Source: Natronosalvus halobius
Lineage (GTDB): Archaea; Halobacteriota; Halobacteria; Halobacteriales; Natrialbaceae
NCBI RefSeq assembly: GCF_024138145.1
Contig: NZ_CP099997.1
Location: 558,001-622,000, forward strand
Reading direction: 5' to 3'
DNA length: 64,000 nt
Position 1 is the stretch's first letter. Each line of letters starts with the position of its first letter. Shown here piece by piece: positions 43,337 to 52,797 of this stretch. The notes under the pieces are model-generated. The model ran no database searches, was not told the origin of the DNA, and saw nothing but the letters and a program-made list of their open reading frames with translations. Made by a program: the position numbers and the translations under genes.

Positions 43337-43524
43337 GTGTTCAAACGAACGGAGGCGTGGGAAACCGTTGCACGGGAGGAAGGCTGGCCGACGACTCACG
43401 GTCGCCTTCCTCGCTGCCGACGAACACTCGCCAGGAGAGAGTTCCAGGCGAATGTCAGCCAGCAGTAACTCGCGGGCGAGTGCCAGCCGACAGTAACTTA
43501 CGATCACCTGTCCGATGAGCCCAC

Positions 43525-45843
43525 ATGAACGTCGCCGCGCACGCTCGAGCCCTCCAGGAGGAGGCCGCCTCTATCGACGAGCGTCGTGGCCTCGTCCTCG
43601 AGGGCGACCGCGAACGAGGGTACGAGGTACTAACGACTGTCCTCGAGTCCCTCGACGTCCCGATTTCGCGGACGACGCTGGTCGGCCCCGACGATCGACT
43701 CCGCTGTGAACACCAGACCCAGTCCGAAGCCGGAGCGCTCCTGGGGACGACCCGGGAGGTCGTCGTCCTGGACGCTCACGACACCCTGGAGCCGAACGCG
43801 CTGGGTAAACTCGTCGGGACGGTCGACGCCGGGGGACTCTTGATCCTGCTGACGCCACCGCTCGAAGAGTGGCCCGACGAACGAGGTTCGTTCGAGCGGT
43901 CGATGGCCGTTCCCCCCTTCGAACTCGAGGACGTGACCGGGCGATTCCGTCGACGACTCGTCGAAACGCTCCGCGTCCACCGCGGAATCGCTATCGTGGA
44001 CGTCGACGACGCCCGCCTCGAGGACGACGGGCTGACACACCCTGCTCCTCGTCTGGTGTACCGCGGCGAGCCGCTCTCTACGGGGGAAACGCCCGTCAGA
44101 GTCGGCGAGGCCGACGACGACCGACGAACACGATACTTCCCGCAGGACGCCTACGGTGCCTGTTACACCGACGACCAGCGAACGGCACTCGAGACCCTCG
44201 AGCGCCTTCGCGTTCCCGAGAACGCCGTCGTCCTCGAGGCCGACCGCGGCCGCGGAAAGTCGAGCGCGATCGGACTGGCAGCCGGCTGTTTCGCCGCCGC
44301 GGGCGATCACGTCCTGGTTACTGCGCCCACCTGGGCGAACGCCGCCGAAGCCTTCGCCCGGGCGAGTGAGTTGCTCGCCGGGCGCGGCGACCTCGAGGGC
44401 GACCCCGATCGGAACGGGCGGCGTCTGCGGACCGTCGACGGCGGAACCATCGAATACGCCCCGCCGCTCGAAGCCGTCTCCCGGGCCGAAACCGCGGACG
44501 TCGTGCTAGTCGACGAGGCTGCCGCCCTCTCGGTAACGGTACTCGAGTCGCTGCTGGCCGCCGATCGAATCACGTTCGCGACGACGATTCACGGCTACGA
44601 GGGGGCTGGCCGTGGATTCTCGGTCCGCTTTCGGGATCGGCTCGAGGCGAGCGGCCACGACGTCCGCGAGTACGCCCTCCAGGAGCCGATTCGGTACGCT
44701 GCCGGCGACCCGCTCGAGGTCTGGTCGTTTCGAGCGCTGTTGCTCGACGCCAGCCCACCGGTAGCCTCGCTGATCGAGGACGCGACCCCGGAGTCGGTCG
44801 AGTATCGCCGCCTCGAGCCCGATGCCCTCCTCGAAGACGAGTCGCTCCTCCGGGAGGTCGTCGGCCTGCTCGTGCTCGCCCACTACCGAACCGAGCCGAA
44901 CGACCTCGCCCGACTGCTCGACGCGCCGAACCTCGAGACGCGGGCCTTGCTCCACGACGGTCACGTCGTCAGCATTGCCCTGCTGGCACGGGAGGGGAAT
45001 CTCTCGGCAGCGGATCGAGAACGGATGTACGAGGGCGGGCGCATCCGCGGGAACATGATCCCGGACATACTGACGAGCCACGTGCGCGACGAGTCGGCGG
45101 GTGAGGCTTCCGGGATTCGCGTTGTTCGGATCGCGACCCATCACGCGCGGCGCGAACGGGGGCTCGGCTCGCACCTCCTCGAGCGCATCCGGGAGGAGTT
45201 CCAGGGCCGCATCGACTGGCTCGGCACCGGCTTCGGTGCGACGCCCGACCTCGTCTCGTTCTGGCGGACGAACGGCTACCGGACAGTCCACCTCTCGACG
45301 ACCCGTAACGACGCGAGCGGGGAGTACTCGGCGATCATGCTCGCGCCGATGAGCGAGGCAGGGGAGGCTCTGCTCGAGCGCCACGCGACCAGGTTCGCCC
45401 GCCGCCTCCCGGCGGTGCTCTCGGACGGCCTCCGTGACCTCGACCCGGACGTGGTTCGGGCGGTCTGTCGATCGATCGGTGCCGACCACGCGCCTTCGCT
45501 CGAGCTATCGACCGACGAGTGGCAAATCGTCGCCGGCGCGGCGTACGGCCCTGGCCTCTATGACGTTGATCCAGCCCCGTTCAGGCGACTGGTCGAGAGG
45601 GCGTTGATCGAGCGGCCGCCAGGCCTCGAGGGTGCGCTCTCCGCCCGGCAAGAGCGGATGCTCGTCCGACGCGTCCTCCAGGCTCACATCTGGGACGACG
45701 TGGCGGCGGAACTCGAGTTTCACTCCTCACGCCAGTGCATGCGGGCGTTCGGGTCGGCGCTTCAGCCGCTGGTCGATCACTACGGCGCGGCCGTCGCGCA
45801 GACAGTTCGCGATCGGTTTCTCGACGACGAGGCACTCGAGTAA
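43525..45843 (+). CDS. tmcA: tRNA(Met) cytidine acetyltransferase TmcA
   Basis: A 772-residue enzyme that makes N4-acetylcytidine in RNA using acetyl-CoA and ATP. The N-terminal domain (about 1-190) is followed by an RNA-helicase-like ATPase module with Walker A EADRGRGKSSAIG (238-250) and Walker B VVLVDEAAAL (near 325-335). A GNAT acetyltransferase domain has VRIATHHARRERGLGSHLLE near 533-552. A C-terminal tRNA-binding tail ends REFLDDE-like. The length is typical of archaeal TmcA/Kre33. It converges on the helicase gene with only 15 bases between stops. In archaea the family acetylates tRNA widely, and rRNA in some species. Confidence 0.95.
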   Translation: MNVAAHARALQEEAASIDERRGLVLEGDRERGYEVLTTVLESLDVPISRTTLVGPDDRLRCEHQTQSEAGALLGTTREVVVLDAHDTLEPNALGKLVGTVDAGGLLILLTPPLEEWPDERGSFERSMAVPPFELEDVTGRFRRRLVETLRVHRGIAIVDVDDARLEDDGLTHPAPRLVYRGEPLSTGETPVRVGEADDDRRTRYFPQDAYGACYTDDQRTALETLERLRVPENAVVLEADRGRGKSSAIGLAAGCFAAAGDHVLVTAPTWANAAEAFARASELLAGRGDLEGDPDRNGRRLRTVDGGTIEYAPPLEAVSRAETADVVLVDEAAALSVTVLESLLAADRITFATTIHGYEGAGRGFSVRFRDRLEASGHDVREYALQEPIRYAAGDPLEVWSFRALLLDASPPVASLIEDATPESVEYRRLEPDALLEDESLLREVVGLLVLAHYRTEPNDLARLLDAPNLETRALLHDGHVVSIALLAREGNLSAADRERMYEGGRIRGNMIPDILTSHVRDESAGEASGIRVVRIATHHARRERGLGSHLLERIREEFQGRIDWLGTGFGATPDLVSFWRTNGYRTVHLSTTRNDASGEYSAIMLAPMSEAGEALLERHATRFARRLPAVLSDGLRDLDPDVVRAVCRSIGADHAPSLELSTDEWQIVAGAAYGPGLYDVDPAPFRRLVERALIERPPGLEGALSARQERMLVRRVLQAHIWDDVAAELEFHSSRQCMRAFGSALQPLVDHYGAAVAQTVRDRFLDDEALE

Positions 45844-45858
45844 GAGTCGAGTTCACCG

Positions 45859-47304
45859 TTACCGACGGCGATCGGCGATCGACTCCTCGCTCGTCTCGGC
45901 GGCCACGAGTTCGTAGAGGATCGCCCGTCCGCCGTCGTCCTTCGGCCGCAGGATTCGACCCAGACGCTGGGTGAACTCCCGCTCGCTTCCACTCCCCGAG
46001 AGCACGACCGCGACTGAGGCGTCGGGCACGTCGACCCCCTCGTCCAGGACGTTCGAGGTCACGACGCGAGAGTAGGTCCCGTCACGAAACCGCTCGAGGA
46101 TCTCCCGTCGCTCGGCGGTTCCCGTCTGATGGGTGATCACCGGGATCAAGAATCGCTCACCGACCTCGTAGGCGAGGTCGTTGTAGGCTGTGAAGACGAT
46201 CGTTCGCTCGCCGCGGTGCGTCTCGAGCACCTCCGCGAGGGCCTCGATCTTCCCCTCGGCGCCGAGCATGATCTCGCGAGCGCGCTGGCGGGCCAGGAGT
46301 GCCTCCCGCGCGGCCGGGTCGCTCCCTGAACGCTTGACGAGTTCCTGGTAGTCCGACCCCGACTGCATTCGGATGTTCGAGCGCGCGAGGTAGTCGGTGA
46401 AAGTCCCCTGGTGGCGCTCGTAGGCTTCGCGCTCGCGTTCCGTGAGCTCGATCTCCCGTCGCTTCACGTCGTAGGGGGCCAGGTGTTCGCCCGCGAGGTC
46501 GTCGGGCGAGAGTCGGTGGACGACGGGACCGACGAGGTCTTCGATCACCTCGTGGGCGTCGTCGGGCCGCTCGAACGTCGCGGTGAGTCCCAGCCTGGCT
46601 GGTGCGGCCAGTAGCCGGGCGATCTGGCGGTAGCCCTCGCCCCCGAGGTGGTGGATCTCGTCGAAGACGACGAACCCGAACCGGTCGCCGACCGCGTCTG
46701 CTTTCAGGTACGCCGAGTCGTACGTCGAGACGGTCAGCGCCTCGAGTCGCTGCTCGCCGCCGCCGAATCGGCCGACGGGGACGTCGAACTCCGCCTCGAG
46801 TTCGGTCGCCCACTGCTCGAGCAGGTCGATCGTCGGCACGACGATCAGCGTCGGCACTGCGAGGCGCTCGATGGCCTCGATAGCGATGACGGTCTTTCCA
46901 CTGCCGGTCGGCAGTTCGAGAACGCCCGCGGGCGCCGGGTAGGACGGGCCGCCGTCGGCGAACGACAGGCCCTCCCAACGGTCCGTCTCGAACCAGCGCT
47001 CGAGAGCCGTCCGCTGGTAGGAGCGAAGTTCGTACTCGGAGGCGAACCCCTCGGGAAAACTGGCAGTCGCTTCGAGGACTGCGTCCTGGACCGATTCGTC
47101 GCGTCGGGCGAGCGCCGCCCGAAGTAGAGCGTAGTGGACGGCCTCGGTTCGCAGGGTGTCCGAGCGAGGGTCATGGTCGAGTTCGACGGTGGCCAGTGAG
47201 CCGTCCTCGAGGAGCGCCTCGGCTCCATCCTCGGGCGCCTCGATCCGGATCGTCCCGTCCTCGTACCGGAGACGGATCGACGACGGGGAGCCAGCAGGTG
47301 GCAT
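45859..47304 (-). CDS. XPB/Rad25-like superfamily II DNA helicase
   Basis: A 481-residue helicase. An N-terminal damage-recognition-like region (1-90) is followed by ELRSYQRTALERWF, Walker A ELPTGSGKTVIAIE (130-143), the DEIHH box (215-219), LLAAPARLGLTATFERPDDA (motif III with the RED-like segment near 240) and the second RecA lobe with TIVFTAYNDLAYEVGERF, VVTSNVLDEGVDVPDASVAV and QRLGRILRPKDDG. The DEIHH box and size match archaeal XPB. In some archaea XPB works with the nuclease Bax1, which is not adjacent here. Likely roles are nucleotide excision repair or promoter opening. Confidence 0.9.
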   Translation of the reverse strand: MPPAGSPSSIRLRYEDGTIRIEAPEDGAEALLEDGSLATVELDHDPRSDTLRTEAVHYALLRAALARRDESVQDAVLEATASFPEGFASEYELRSYQRTALERWFETDRWEGLSFADGGPSYPAPAGVLELPTGSGKTVIAIEAIERLAVPTLIVVPTIDLLEQWATELEAEFDVPVGRFGGGEQRLEALTVSTYDSAYLKADAVGDRFGFVVFDEIHHLGGEGYRQIARLLAAPARLGLTATFERPDDAHEVIEDLVGPVVHRLSPDDLAGEHLAPYDVKRREIELTEREREAYERHQGTFTDYLARSNIRMQSGSDYQELVKRSGSDPAAREALLARQRAREIMLGAEGKIEALAEVLETHRGERTIVFTAYNDLAYEVGERFLIPVITHQTGTAERREILERFRDGTYSRVVTSNVLDEGVDVPDASVAVVLSGSGSEREFTQRLGRILRPKDDGGRAILYELVAAETSEESIADRRR

Positions 47305-47424
47305 CGACTATCGACAGTCGGGACGACGAGTACATAATTCCCGTGTTCGTTCACGACGGCTCCGCTGGCTCGAGCCGTCGACGTACGGTCCAGGGAGTCG
47401 AAGCGAGAACGCATACCTCAACCC

Positions 47425-47432
47425 TTTTATTA
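47425..47432 (+). promoter_or_regulatory. TATA-like box of grpE
   Basis: TTTTATTA centred about 26 bases before the ATG at 47454 indicates a leaderless transcript and supports that start over upstream in-frame codons. Confidence 0.55.
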
Positions 47433-47453
47433 CCGCTGTGCCTTGTCTGGGAC

Positions 47454-48908
47454 ATGAGCGAAGACGAGGGCGCAACCCCCACAGCCCAGGGCGTGCCTGC
47501 GGAAGGCGACGCCGAACCGGGGACCGAAACCGAAACCAAAACCGACGGCGATGGTTCGGACGCCGACGTCGACGACGAGCGTCCGGAGGACCGTGACCAG
47601 AACGTCGAGGACTCGCCTGCCGGGGAGGACACGAACGAGGGGACGCCGGATTCGGCAACAGATCGTCAGGCGTCCGCAGAGTCCGCAGAGTCCGCAGAGT
47701 CCACAGAACCCACGGCAACACCCCTCGAAGGCGGTGCCGACGAGGTACCCCAGACCAGCGACGAGATCCGCGACCTGCTCGAGACGCTGCGGGGCTACGA
47801 CGACGAAATCGCCCGCGACGTCACCGCCATCGTCGAGATGGCCCGCGACCTGAACGGGACCGTCACCGACCAGCGCGAGGAACTCGAGGACCTGAGCGAG
47901 CGCGTCGAGGCCCAGGCCGACACCATCGACGACCTCCAGGCACAGCTCGAGGAGCGCGAGCAGGAACTCGAGGAACGGGAGGCGACGATCGAGGACAACG
48001 AGCAACAGATCGAGGACCTCAAGGGCCACGTCAAGCGGACCCAGGCGGACTTCCAGAACTACAAGAAGCGGGCGAAAAAGCGCCAGGAGCAACTCAAAGA
48101 GCGCGCGACCGAAGACCTCGTCGGACGACTCGTCGGCGTCCGCGACAACCTCAAGCGAGCGCTTTCGGAGGAGAGCGGCGATGTCGAGACGCTGCGGGAG
48201 GGCGTCGAGATGACCCTCCGCGAGTTCGACCGCGTCCTGGACGAAGAGAACGTCGAGGAGATCGATCCCGATCCGGGGACCGAGGTCGACCCCCAGCGCC
48301 ACGAGGTCATGGTGCAAATCGACAGCGACCAGCCAGAGGGAACGATCGCCGAGGTATTCACGCCCGGTTACGAGATGGGCGAGAAGGTGATTCAGAACGC
48401 CCAGGTGACGGTGAGCAACGGCGAACTCGAGGGAGAGGACGCTGACGATGCGGACGCCGTCGCCGACGACATCGAGGAAGGCAGTCCTGACGACGAATCC
48501 GTCGGTGACGACAGCGACGGCGGTCCTGACGACGAAGGTGGTGACGTCGACGAAGGCGGTAACGGCGGAGAGCCAGCACCCGGCGACGAATCGGACGAAA
48601 CCGACGCATCGACGGGCGAAGATGGCGACCTCGAGGAGACCGAAGACGGCGGTGACGGCGTCGAGAACGAGGCCGACCGCGACGGGGTGGGCAACGAGAA
48701 CAGCGAAGTCGACGAGAACGATACAATCGACGAGGGCGATGAGGGCGACGAGGGCGACGAGGGCGATGAGGGCGATGTAGACGATGTGGACGATGATGGA
48801 GGAACGGGCGAATCCGCGGACGAGACACCCGGCGAAACCGACGAGGATGCGATCGAACTCGGCGGCGAAGTCGCCTCGGATGACGACCTCGACGACGCCG
48901 AGGAGTAG
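47454..48908 (+). CDS. grpE: GrpE nucleotide exchange factor with very long acidic tails
   Basis: A 484-residue protein, over twice the size of bacterial GrpE. Residues 1-100 are a Glu/Asp/Thr-rich disordered head with three SAE repeats (75-83). Residues about 105-190 form a long coiled coil (REELEDLSERVEAQADTIDD). Residues about 190-325 are the GrpE core: HVKRTQADFQNYKKRAKKRQ, RLVGVRDNLKRAL, MTLREFDRVLDEENVEEIDP and HEVMVQIDSDQPEGTIAEVF. Residues 326-484 are almost wholly acidic, with EGDEGDEGDEGDEGD. GrpE releases ADP from DnaK. dnaK is not next to it in this window. The tails fit salt adaptation and may also act as electrostatic tethers. Confidence 0.93.
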   Translation: MSEDEGATPTAQGVPAEGDAEPGTETETKTDGDGSDADVDDERPEDRDQNVEDSPAGEDTNEGTPDSATDRQASAESAESAESTEPTATPLEGGADEVPQTSDEIRDLLETLRGYDDEIARDVTAIVEMARDLNGTVTDQREELEDLSERVEAQADTIDDLQAQLEEREQELEEREATIEDNEQQIEDLKGHVKRTQADFQNYKKRAKKRQEQLKERATEDLVGRLVGVRDNLKRALSEESGDVETLREGVEMTLREFDRVLDEENVEEIDPDPGTEVDPQRHEVMVQIDSDQPEGTIAEVFTPGYEMGEKVIQNAQVTVSNGELEGEDADDADAVADDIEEGSPDDESVGDDSDGGPDDEGGDVDEGGNGGEPAPGDESDETDASTGEDGDLEETEDGGDGVENEADRDGVGNENSEVDENDTIDEGDEGDEGDEGDEGDVDDVDDDGGTGESADETPGETDEDAIELGGEVASDDDLDDAEE

Positions 48909-49058
48909 TCCGTCCGCCGATTCAATCTGGGCGACACGAGAAAACGGACGATCGACGAAAAAAATTCACTACGATCGGTGTAACAACTCCGCTCGAGCGC
49001 GGTTTCGGGTGGGGTTTCAGAAGTCTTTTGACGGGCTAGAGGCAACGTTCGCTACGAC

Positions 49059-50813
49059 ATGACCGAGGACTTGAACTGGGCTATCGGAGGCGAGGCCGGG
49101 GACGGCATCGACTCCACCGGGAAGATCTTCGCCCAGGCACTCTCCAGGGCCGGACGACACGTCTTTACGTCGAAGGATTTCGCGTCGCGAATCCGGGGCG
49201 GTTACACCGCCTACAAGATACGCACCTCCACGGACCGCGTCCAGAGTGTCGTCGATCGGCTCGACATTCTCGTCGCGCTCACCCAGCGAACCATCGACGA
49301 GAACCTCGACGAACTCCACGAGGGCAGCGCCGTCATCTACGACGGCGAGCGCTCCTGGGACGCCGAGATTCCAGACGAAATCACCGCCGTCGACGTACCG
49401 CTCAAATCGCTGGCCGAGGAGGCCGGCGGCGCGATCATGCTCAACGTCGTCGCCCTCGGGGCCGCCTGCGAACTCACGGGCTTCGACGTCGCCTACCTCG
49501 ACGAAGCACTAGAGAAGCGCTTCGGCGGGAAGGGGTCGAAGATCGTGGACAACAACAAAGACGCCGCCCGAAAGGGGCGAGACTACGTCCAGGAGAACTA
49601 CGACCTGGATCTGGGCTACGCCCTCGAGACCACGGACGAGGATTACGTCCTGCTCAACGGCGACGAGGCCATCGGAATGGGCGCACTCGCTGCCGGGTGT
49701 CGCTTCTACGCCGGTTACCCGATCACGCCCGCGACGAACGTGATGGAGTACCTGATCGGGCGAATCGAACAGTACGGCGGCCACGTCGTCCAGGCCGAGG
49801 ACGAACTCTCGGCGATCAACATGGCCCTCGGCGCGGCCCGCGGCGGCGCCCGGTCGATGACCGCGACCTCCGGCCCCGGCATCGACCTAATGGCCGAGAC
49901 GTTCGGTCTCGTCGCGACCAGCGAGACGCCGCTGGTCATCGTGGACGTCATGCGCTCGGGCCCCTCGACGGGGATGCCGACCAAGCAGGAACAGGGCGAC
50001 CTGAACATGACCCTCTACGGCGGTCACGGGGAGATTCCGCGCTTCGTCGTCGCCCCGACGACCATTTCGGAGTGCTTCTGGAAGACCGTCGAGGCGTTCA
50101 ACTACGCCGAGAAGTACCAGACGCCCGTCTACGTCGTCGCCGACCTCGCGCTGGCGGTCACCGAGCAGACGTTCTCTCCCGAAACGTTCGACATGGACGC
50201 CGTCGAAATCGACCGCGGCAACTTGCTCGAGGACGACCAGGTCGCCGAGTGGCTCGACGACCAGGGACACTTCCGCGCTCACGCCGCCACCGAGGACGGC
50301 ATCAGCCCACGCGCGATTCCTGGCATGACCGACGGCGCGCACATGAGCACAGGTCTCGAACACGACGAACTCGGACGGCGAACCGAGGACACCGAGGTCC
50401 GCGTCGAGCAGGTTGACAAGCGCAACCGCAAAGTCGAGACCGCGAAGGCAGAAGAAGAGTGGGACTACCGCGAGTTCGGCGACGAAGACGCCGACGACCT
50501 CGTCGTCTCCTGGGGCTCCAACGAGGGGGCCCTTCGAGAGGCGGTCGCCCTGCTCGAGGACGACGACGTCCCGGTCCGGGTCATCTCGGTGCCGTACATC
50601 TTCCCGCGACCAGACCTCTCCGAGGAGTTCGAGGCCGCCGACGACGTCATCGTCGTCGAGTGTAACGCGACCGGCCAGTTCGCCGACGTGCTCGAGCACG
50701 ACACGCTCCAGCGGGTCAAGCGGATCAACAAGTACACTGGCGTGCGGTTCAAGGCCGACGAACTCGCCGAGGAAATTACCGCGAAACTGAAAGAGGAGGT
50801 GCCAGCACAATGA
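49059..50813 (+). CDS. korA: 2-oxoacid:ferredoxin oxidoreductase, alpha (gamma-alpha fused) subunit
   Basis: A 584-residue subunit. Residues 1-180 form the gamma-type domain (GGEAGDGIDSTGKIFAQALS, FASRIRGGYTAYKIR). Residues about 195-584 form the alpha pyrimidine-binding domain (GDEAIGMGALAAGCRFYAGY, ITPATNVMEYL, AARGGARSMTATSGPGIDLM). The fusion is typical of haloarchaeal KorA/PorA. With KorB it decarboxylates a 2-oxoacid (likely 2-oxoglutarate) with CoA and passes electrons to ferredoxin in the cytoplasm. The lengths (584 and 291) fit Kor rather than Por. It overlaps korB by four bases (ATGA). Confidence 0.93.
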   Translation: MTEDLNWAIGGEAGDGIDSTGKIFAQALSRAGRHVFTSKDFASRIRGGYTAYKIRTSTDRVQSVVDRLDILVALTQRTIDENLDELHEGSAVIYDGERSWDAEIPDEITAVDVPLKSLAEEAGGAIMLNVVALGAACELTGFDVAYLDEALEKRFGGKGSKIVDNNKDAARKGRDYVQENYDLDLGYALETTDEDYVLLNGDEAIGMGALAAGCRFYAGYPITPATNVMEYLIGRIEQYGGHVVQAEDELSAINMALGAARGGARSMTATSGPGIDLMAETFGLVATSETPLVIVDVMRSGPSTGMPTKQEQGDLNMTLYGGHGEIPRFVVAPTTISECFWKTVEAFNYAEKYQTPVYVVADLALAVTEQTFSPETFDMDAVEIDRGNLLEDDQVAEWLDDQGHFRAHAATEDGISPRAIPGMTDGAHMSTGLEHDELGRRTEDTEVRVEQVDKRNRKVETAKAEEEWDYREFGDEDADDLVVSWGSNEGALREAVALLEDDDVPVRVISVPYIFPRPDLSEEFEAADDVIVVECNATGQFADVLEHDTLQRVKRINKYTGVRFKADELAEEITAKLKEEVPAQ

Positions 50814-51685
50814 GTTCCCAATCAGAGGTACGATTCACCGACTTTAAATCCGACAAGCAACCGACCTGGTGTCCCGGCTGTGGCGACTTCGGGACGATGA
50901 ACGGCATGATGAAGGCCCTCGCGAACACGGGCAACGATCCCGATAACACCTTCCTGGTGGCCGGCATTGGCTGCTCGGGGAAAATCGGGACCTACATGCA
51001 CAGCTACGCCATCCACGGCGTCCACGGTCGGGCCCTGCCCGTCGCGACGGGCGTGAAGATGGCCCGTCCCGACATCGAAGTCATGGCCGCCGGCGGCGAC
51101 GGCGACGGCTACTCGATCGGGGCTGGCCACTTCGTCCACGCCACCCGACGGAACGTCGACATGACCTACGTCGTCATGGACAACCGCATTTACGGGCTGA
51201 CGAAGGGACAGGCCTCGCCGACCTCGCGCTCGGACTTCGAGACGTCGACGACGCCCGAAGGGTCTCAGCAGCCGCCGGTCAACCCCCTCGCGCTCGCGCT
51301 CGCCTCGGGGGCGACGTTCATCGCCCAGTCGTTCGCCTCGGACGCGATTCGCCACGCCGAGATCATCGAGGAGGCCATCGAACACGACGGCTTCGGCTTC
51401 GTCAACGTGTTCAGCCCCTGCGTGACGTTCAACGACGTCGACACCTACGACTACTTCCGTGACTCGCTCGTCGACCTGAAGGAGGAGGAGGAGGACCACG
51501 ACCGCCACGACTACGAGGCGGCGAAGGGCGTCATCCTGGACACGGACAAAGAGTACCAGGGCGTCATGTACCAGAACGAGAACTCGATTCCGTATCACGA
51601 GCGACACGGGGTCACCGAGAACATGGCGGAGATTCCGGATGGCGCGCCGGAGAACGCCATGGATCTCGTTCGCGAGTTCTACTGA
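50810..51685 (+). CDS. korB: 2-oxoacid:ferredoxin oxidoreductase, beta subunit
   Basis: A 291-residue thiamine-diphosphate subunit. The 4Fe-4S cysteines are seen in PTWCPGCGDFG, GIGCSGKI and FSPCVTFN. The thiamine diphosphate/Mg motif is GGDGDGYSIGAGHFVHATRR with VVMDNRIYGLTKGQASPTS. It forms the active enzyme with KorA (translationally coupled). The product acyl-CoA enters the TCA cycle and reduced ferredoxin is available to the FixABCX-like complex encoded 335 bases downstream, or to other acceptors. Confidence 0.95.
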   Translation: MSSQSEVRFTDFKSDKQPTWCPGCGDFGTMNGMMKALANTGNDPDNTFLVAGIGCSGKIGTYMHSYAIHGVHGRALPVATGVKMARPDIEVMAAGGDGDGYSIGAGHFVHATRRNVDMTYVVMDNRIYGLTKGQASPTSRSDFETSTTPEGSQQPPVNPLALALASGATFIAQSFASDAIRHAEIIEEAIEHDGFGFVNVFSPCVTFNDVDTYDYFRDSLVDLKEEEEDHDRHDYEAAKGVILDTDKEYQGVMYQNENSIPYHERHGVTENMAEIPDGAPENAMDLVREFY

Positions 51686-52020
51686 CTCGCTAACTCGCCG
51701 ACGCGACCGTCTCCCGGCCCGTTTTTGATCGACAAAATAGTCGGAGACTCACTTCTGCTCTGAGACCACCGGAAGTACCGACTCGAGTGAGAGCACGGCA
51801 TGGTGTGATGCCATCGACGACTCGAGTTCGGTTGTAGTCCGAACAGGCGTTCGTTTCCCGGCAAAGCACCACGACCAGGAGAGGGCTACCGGGAATCTCC
51901 ACCCGCTGGGAAATCGACCGAACGTGTTCGATAGCTGTATTTTGTGATCCCTTCCCACGGAATGGGAACCATCGCCGTTTATGATCGATATGGGGCGGCT
52001 ACCTCGAGGTAGGTGAGTAT
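51686..52020. other. Intergenic region between korB and the etf/fix operon
   Basis: No gene is seen. A run CCCGTTTTTGATC shortly after the korB stop could terminate transcription. A TTTATGATC TATA-like box near 51978 and a GGTGAG just before the ATG at 52021 should drive the etf/fix operon with a short leader. Confidence 0.45.
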
Positions 52021-52797
52021 ATGACCTGGACAATCGTCGTCGGCGTCAAGCAAGTACCCGACGCCAAGGAGGTGGGAATCGATCCCGATACCGGTCGGCT
52101 GGATCGGGCGAACGCCCCCGCCGTGATGAATCCGCCGGATCGAGACGCTCTCGAGGCCGCTCTGTCGATCAAAGACGTCGTCGACGCCCGTGTCGTGGCG
52201 ATCACGATGGGGCCGCCGATGGCCACGCCGGTGCTCGAGGAGGCGGTCGCGATGGGCTGTGACGATGCAGTCCTCATCACGGACCGCGCGTTCGCGGGCA
52301 GTGACACCTGGCCAACGAGCCTGACACTCGCGAGCGCGGCCGACACACTCGGGGCGGACGTCGTCGTCTGCGGGGAGGAGACCACCGACTCCTCGACGGG
52401 ACAGGTCCCGCCGGGAATCGCGGCGCACAACGGGTGGGCGCAGTTGACCTACGTCGAGGACCTCGAGCCCCGCCTCGACGAGGAGCGGCTGGTCGCGGTC
52501 CGCGACGTCGAAGGCGGCTACGAGCGGGTGGCCGCGGAGCTACCGGTGGTTGTCGCTGTCGCCTACGGCGAGTTCGACCCCCGTCCCGCTGGCCTCCATC
52601 GGAAGCTTTACGCCGAAAACGACTTCGAGCCGATCGAGTGGACAGCCGCAGATCTGGGCATCGAAGACGAGGTCGGCCTCGGCGTCTCGCCGACCTCAGT
52701 CGGCGGGATGGAGACCGTCGACCCTGTCGACCGACGCGGCGAGGTCGTCGAAGACGTCGACGAGTTGGCCAACTGCCTCCAGGAGGTGATCGCATGA
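52021..52797 (+). CDS. etfB: Electron transfer flavoprotein beta subunit (FixA-like)
   Basis: A 258-residue protein. It begins MTWTIVVGVKQVPDAKEVGI, with DPDTGRLDR and MNPPDRDALEAALSIKD, a pattern of the FixA-type beta subunits. GEETTDSSTGQVPPGIAAHN corresponds to the nucleotide-binding loop. It binds AMP or, in bifurcating members, a second FAD. The gene is first of a four-gene operon with ATGA overlaps. The FixC and FixX partners point to a Fix-type complex that may bifurcate electrons from NADH to quinone and ferredoxin. Whether this copy bifurcates cannot be proved from sequence by eye. Confidence 0.93.
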   Translation: MTWTIVVGVKQVPDAKEVGIDPDTGRLDRANAPAVMNPPDRDALEAALSIKDVVDARVVAITMGPPMATPVLEEAVAMGCDDAVLITDRAFAGSDTWPTSLTLASAADTLGADVVVCGEETTDSSTGQVPPGIAAHNGWAQLTYVEDLEPRLDEERLVAVRDVEGGYERVAAELPVVVAVAYGEFDPRPAGLHRKLYAENDFEPIEWTAADLGIEDEVGLGVSPTSVGGMETVDPVDRRGEVVEDVDELANCLQEVIA

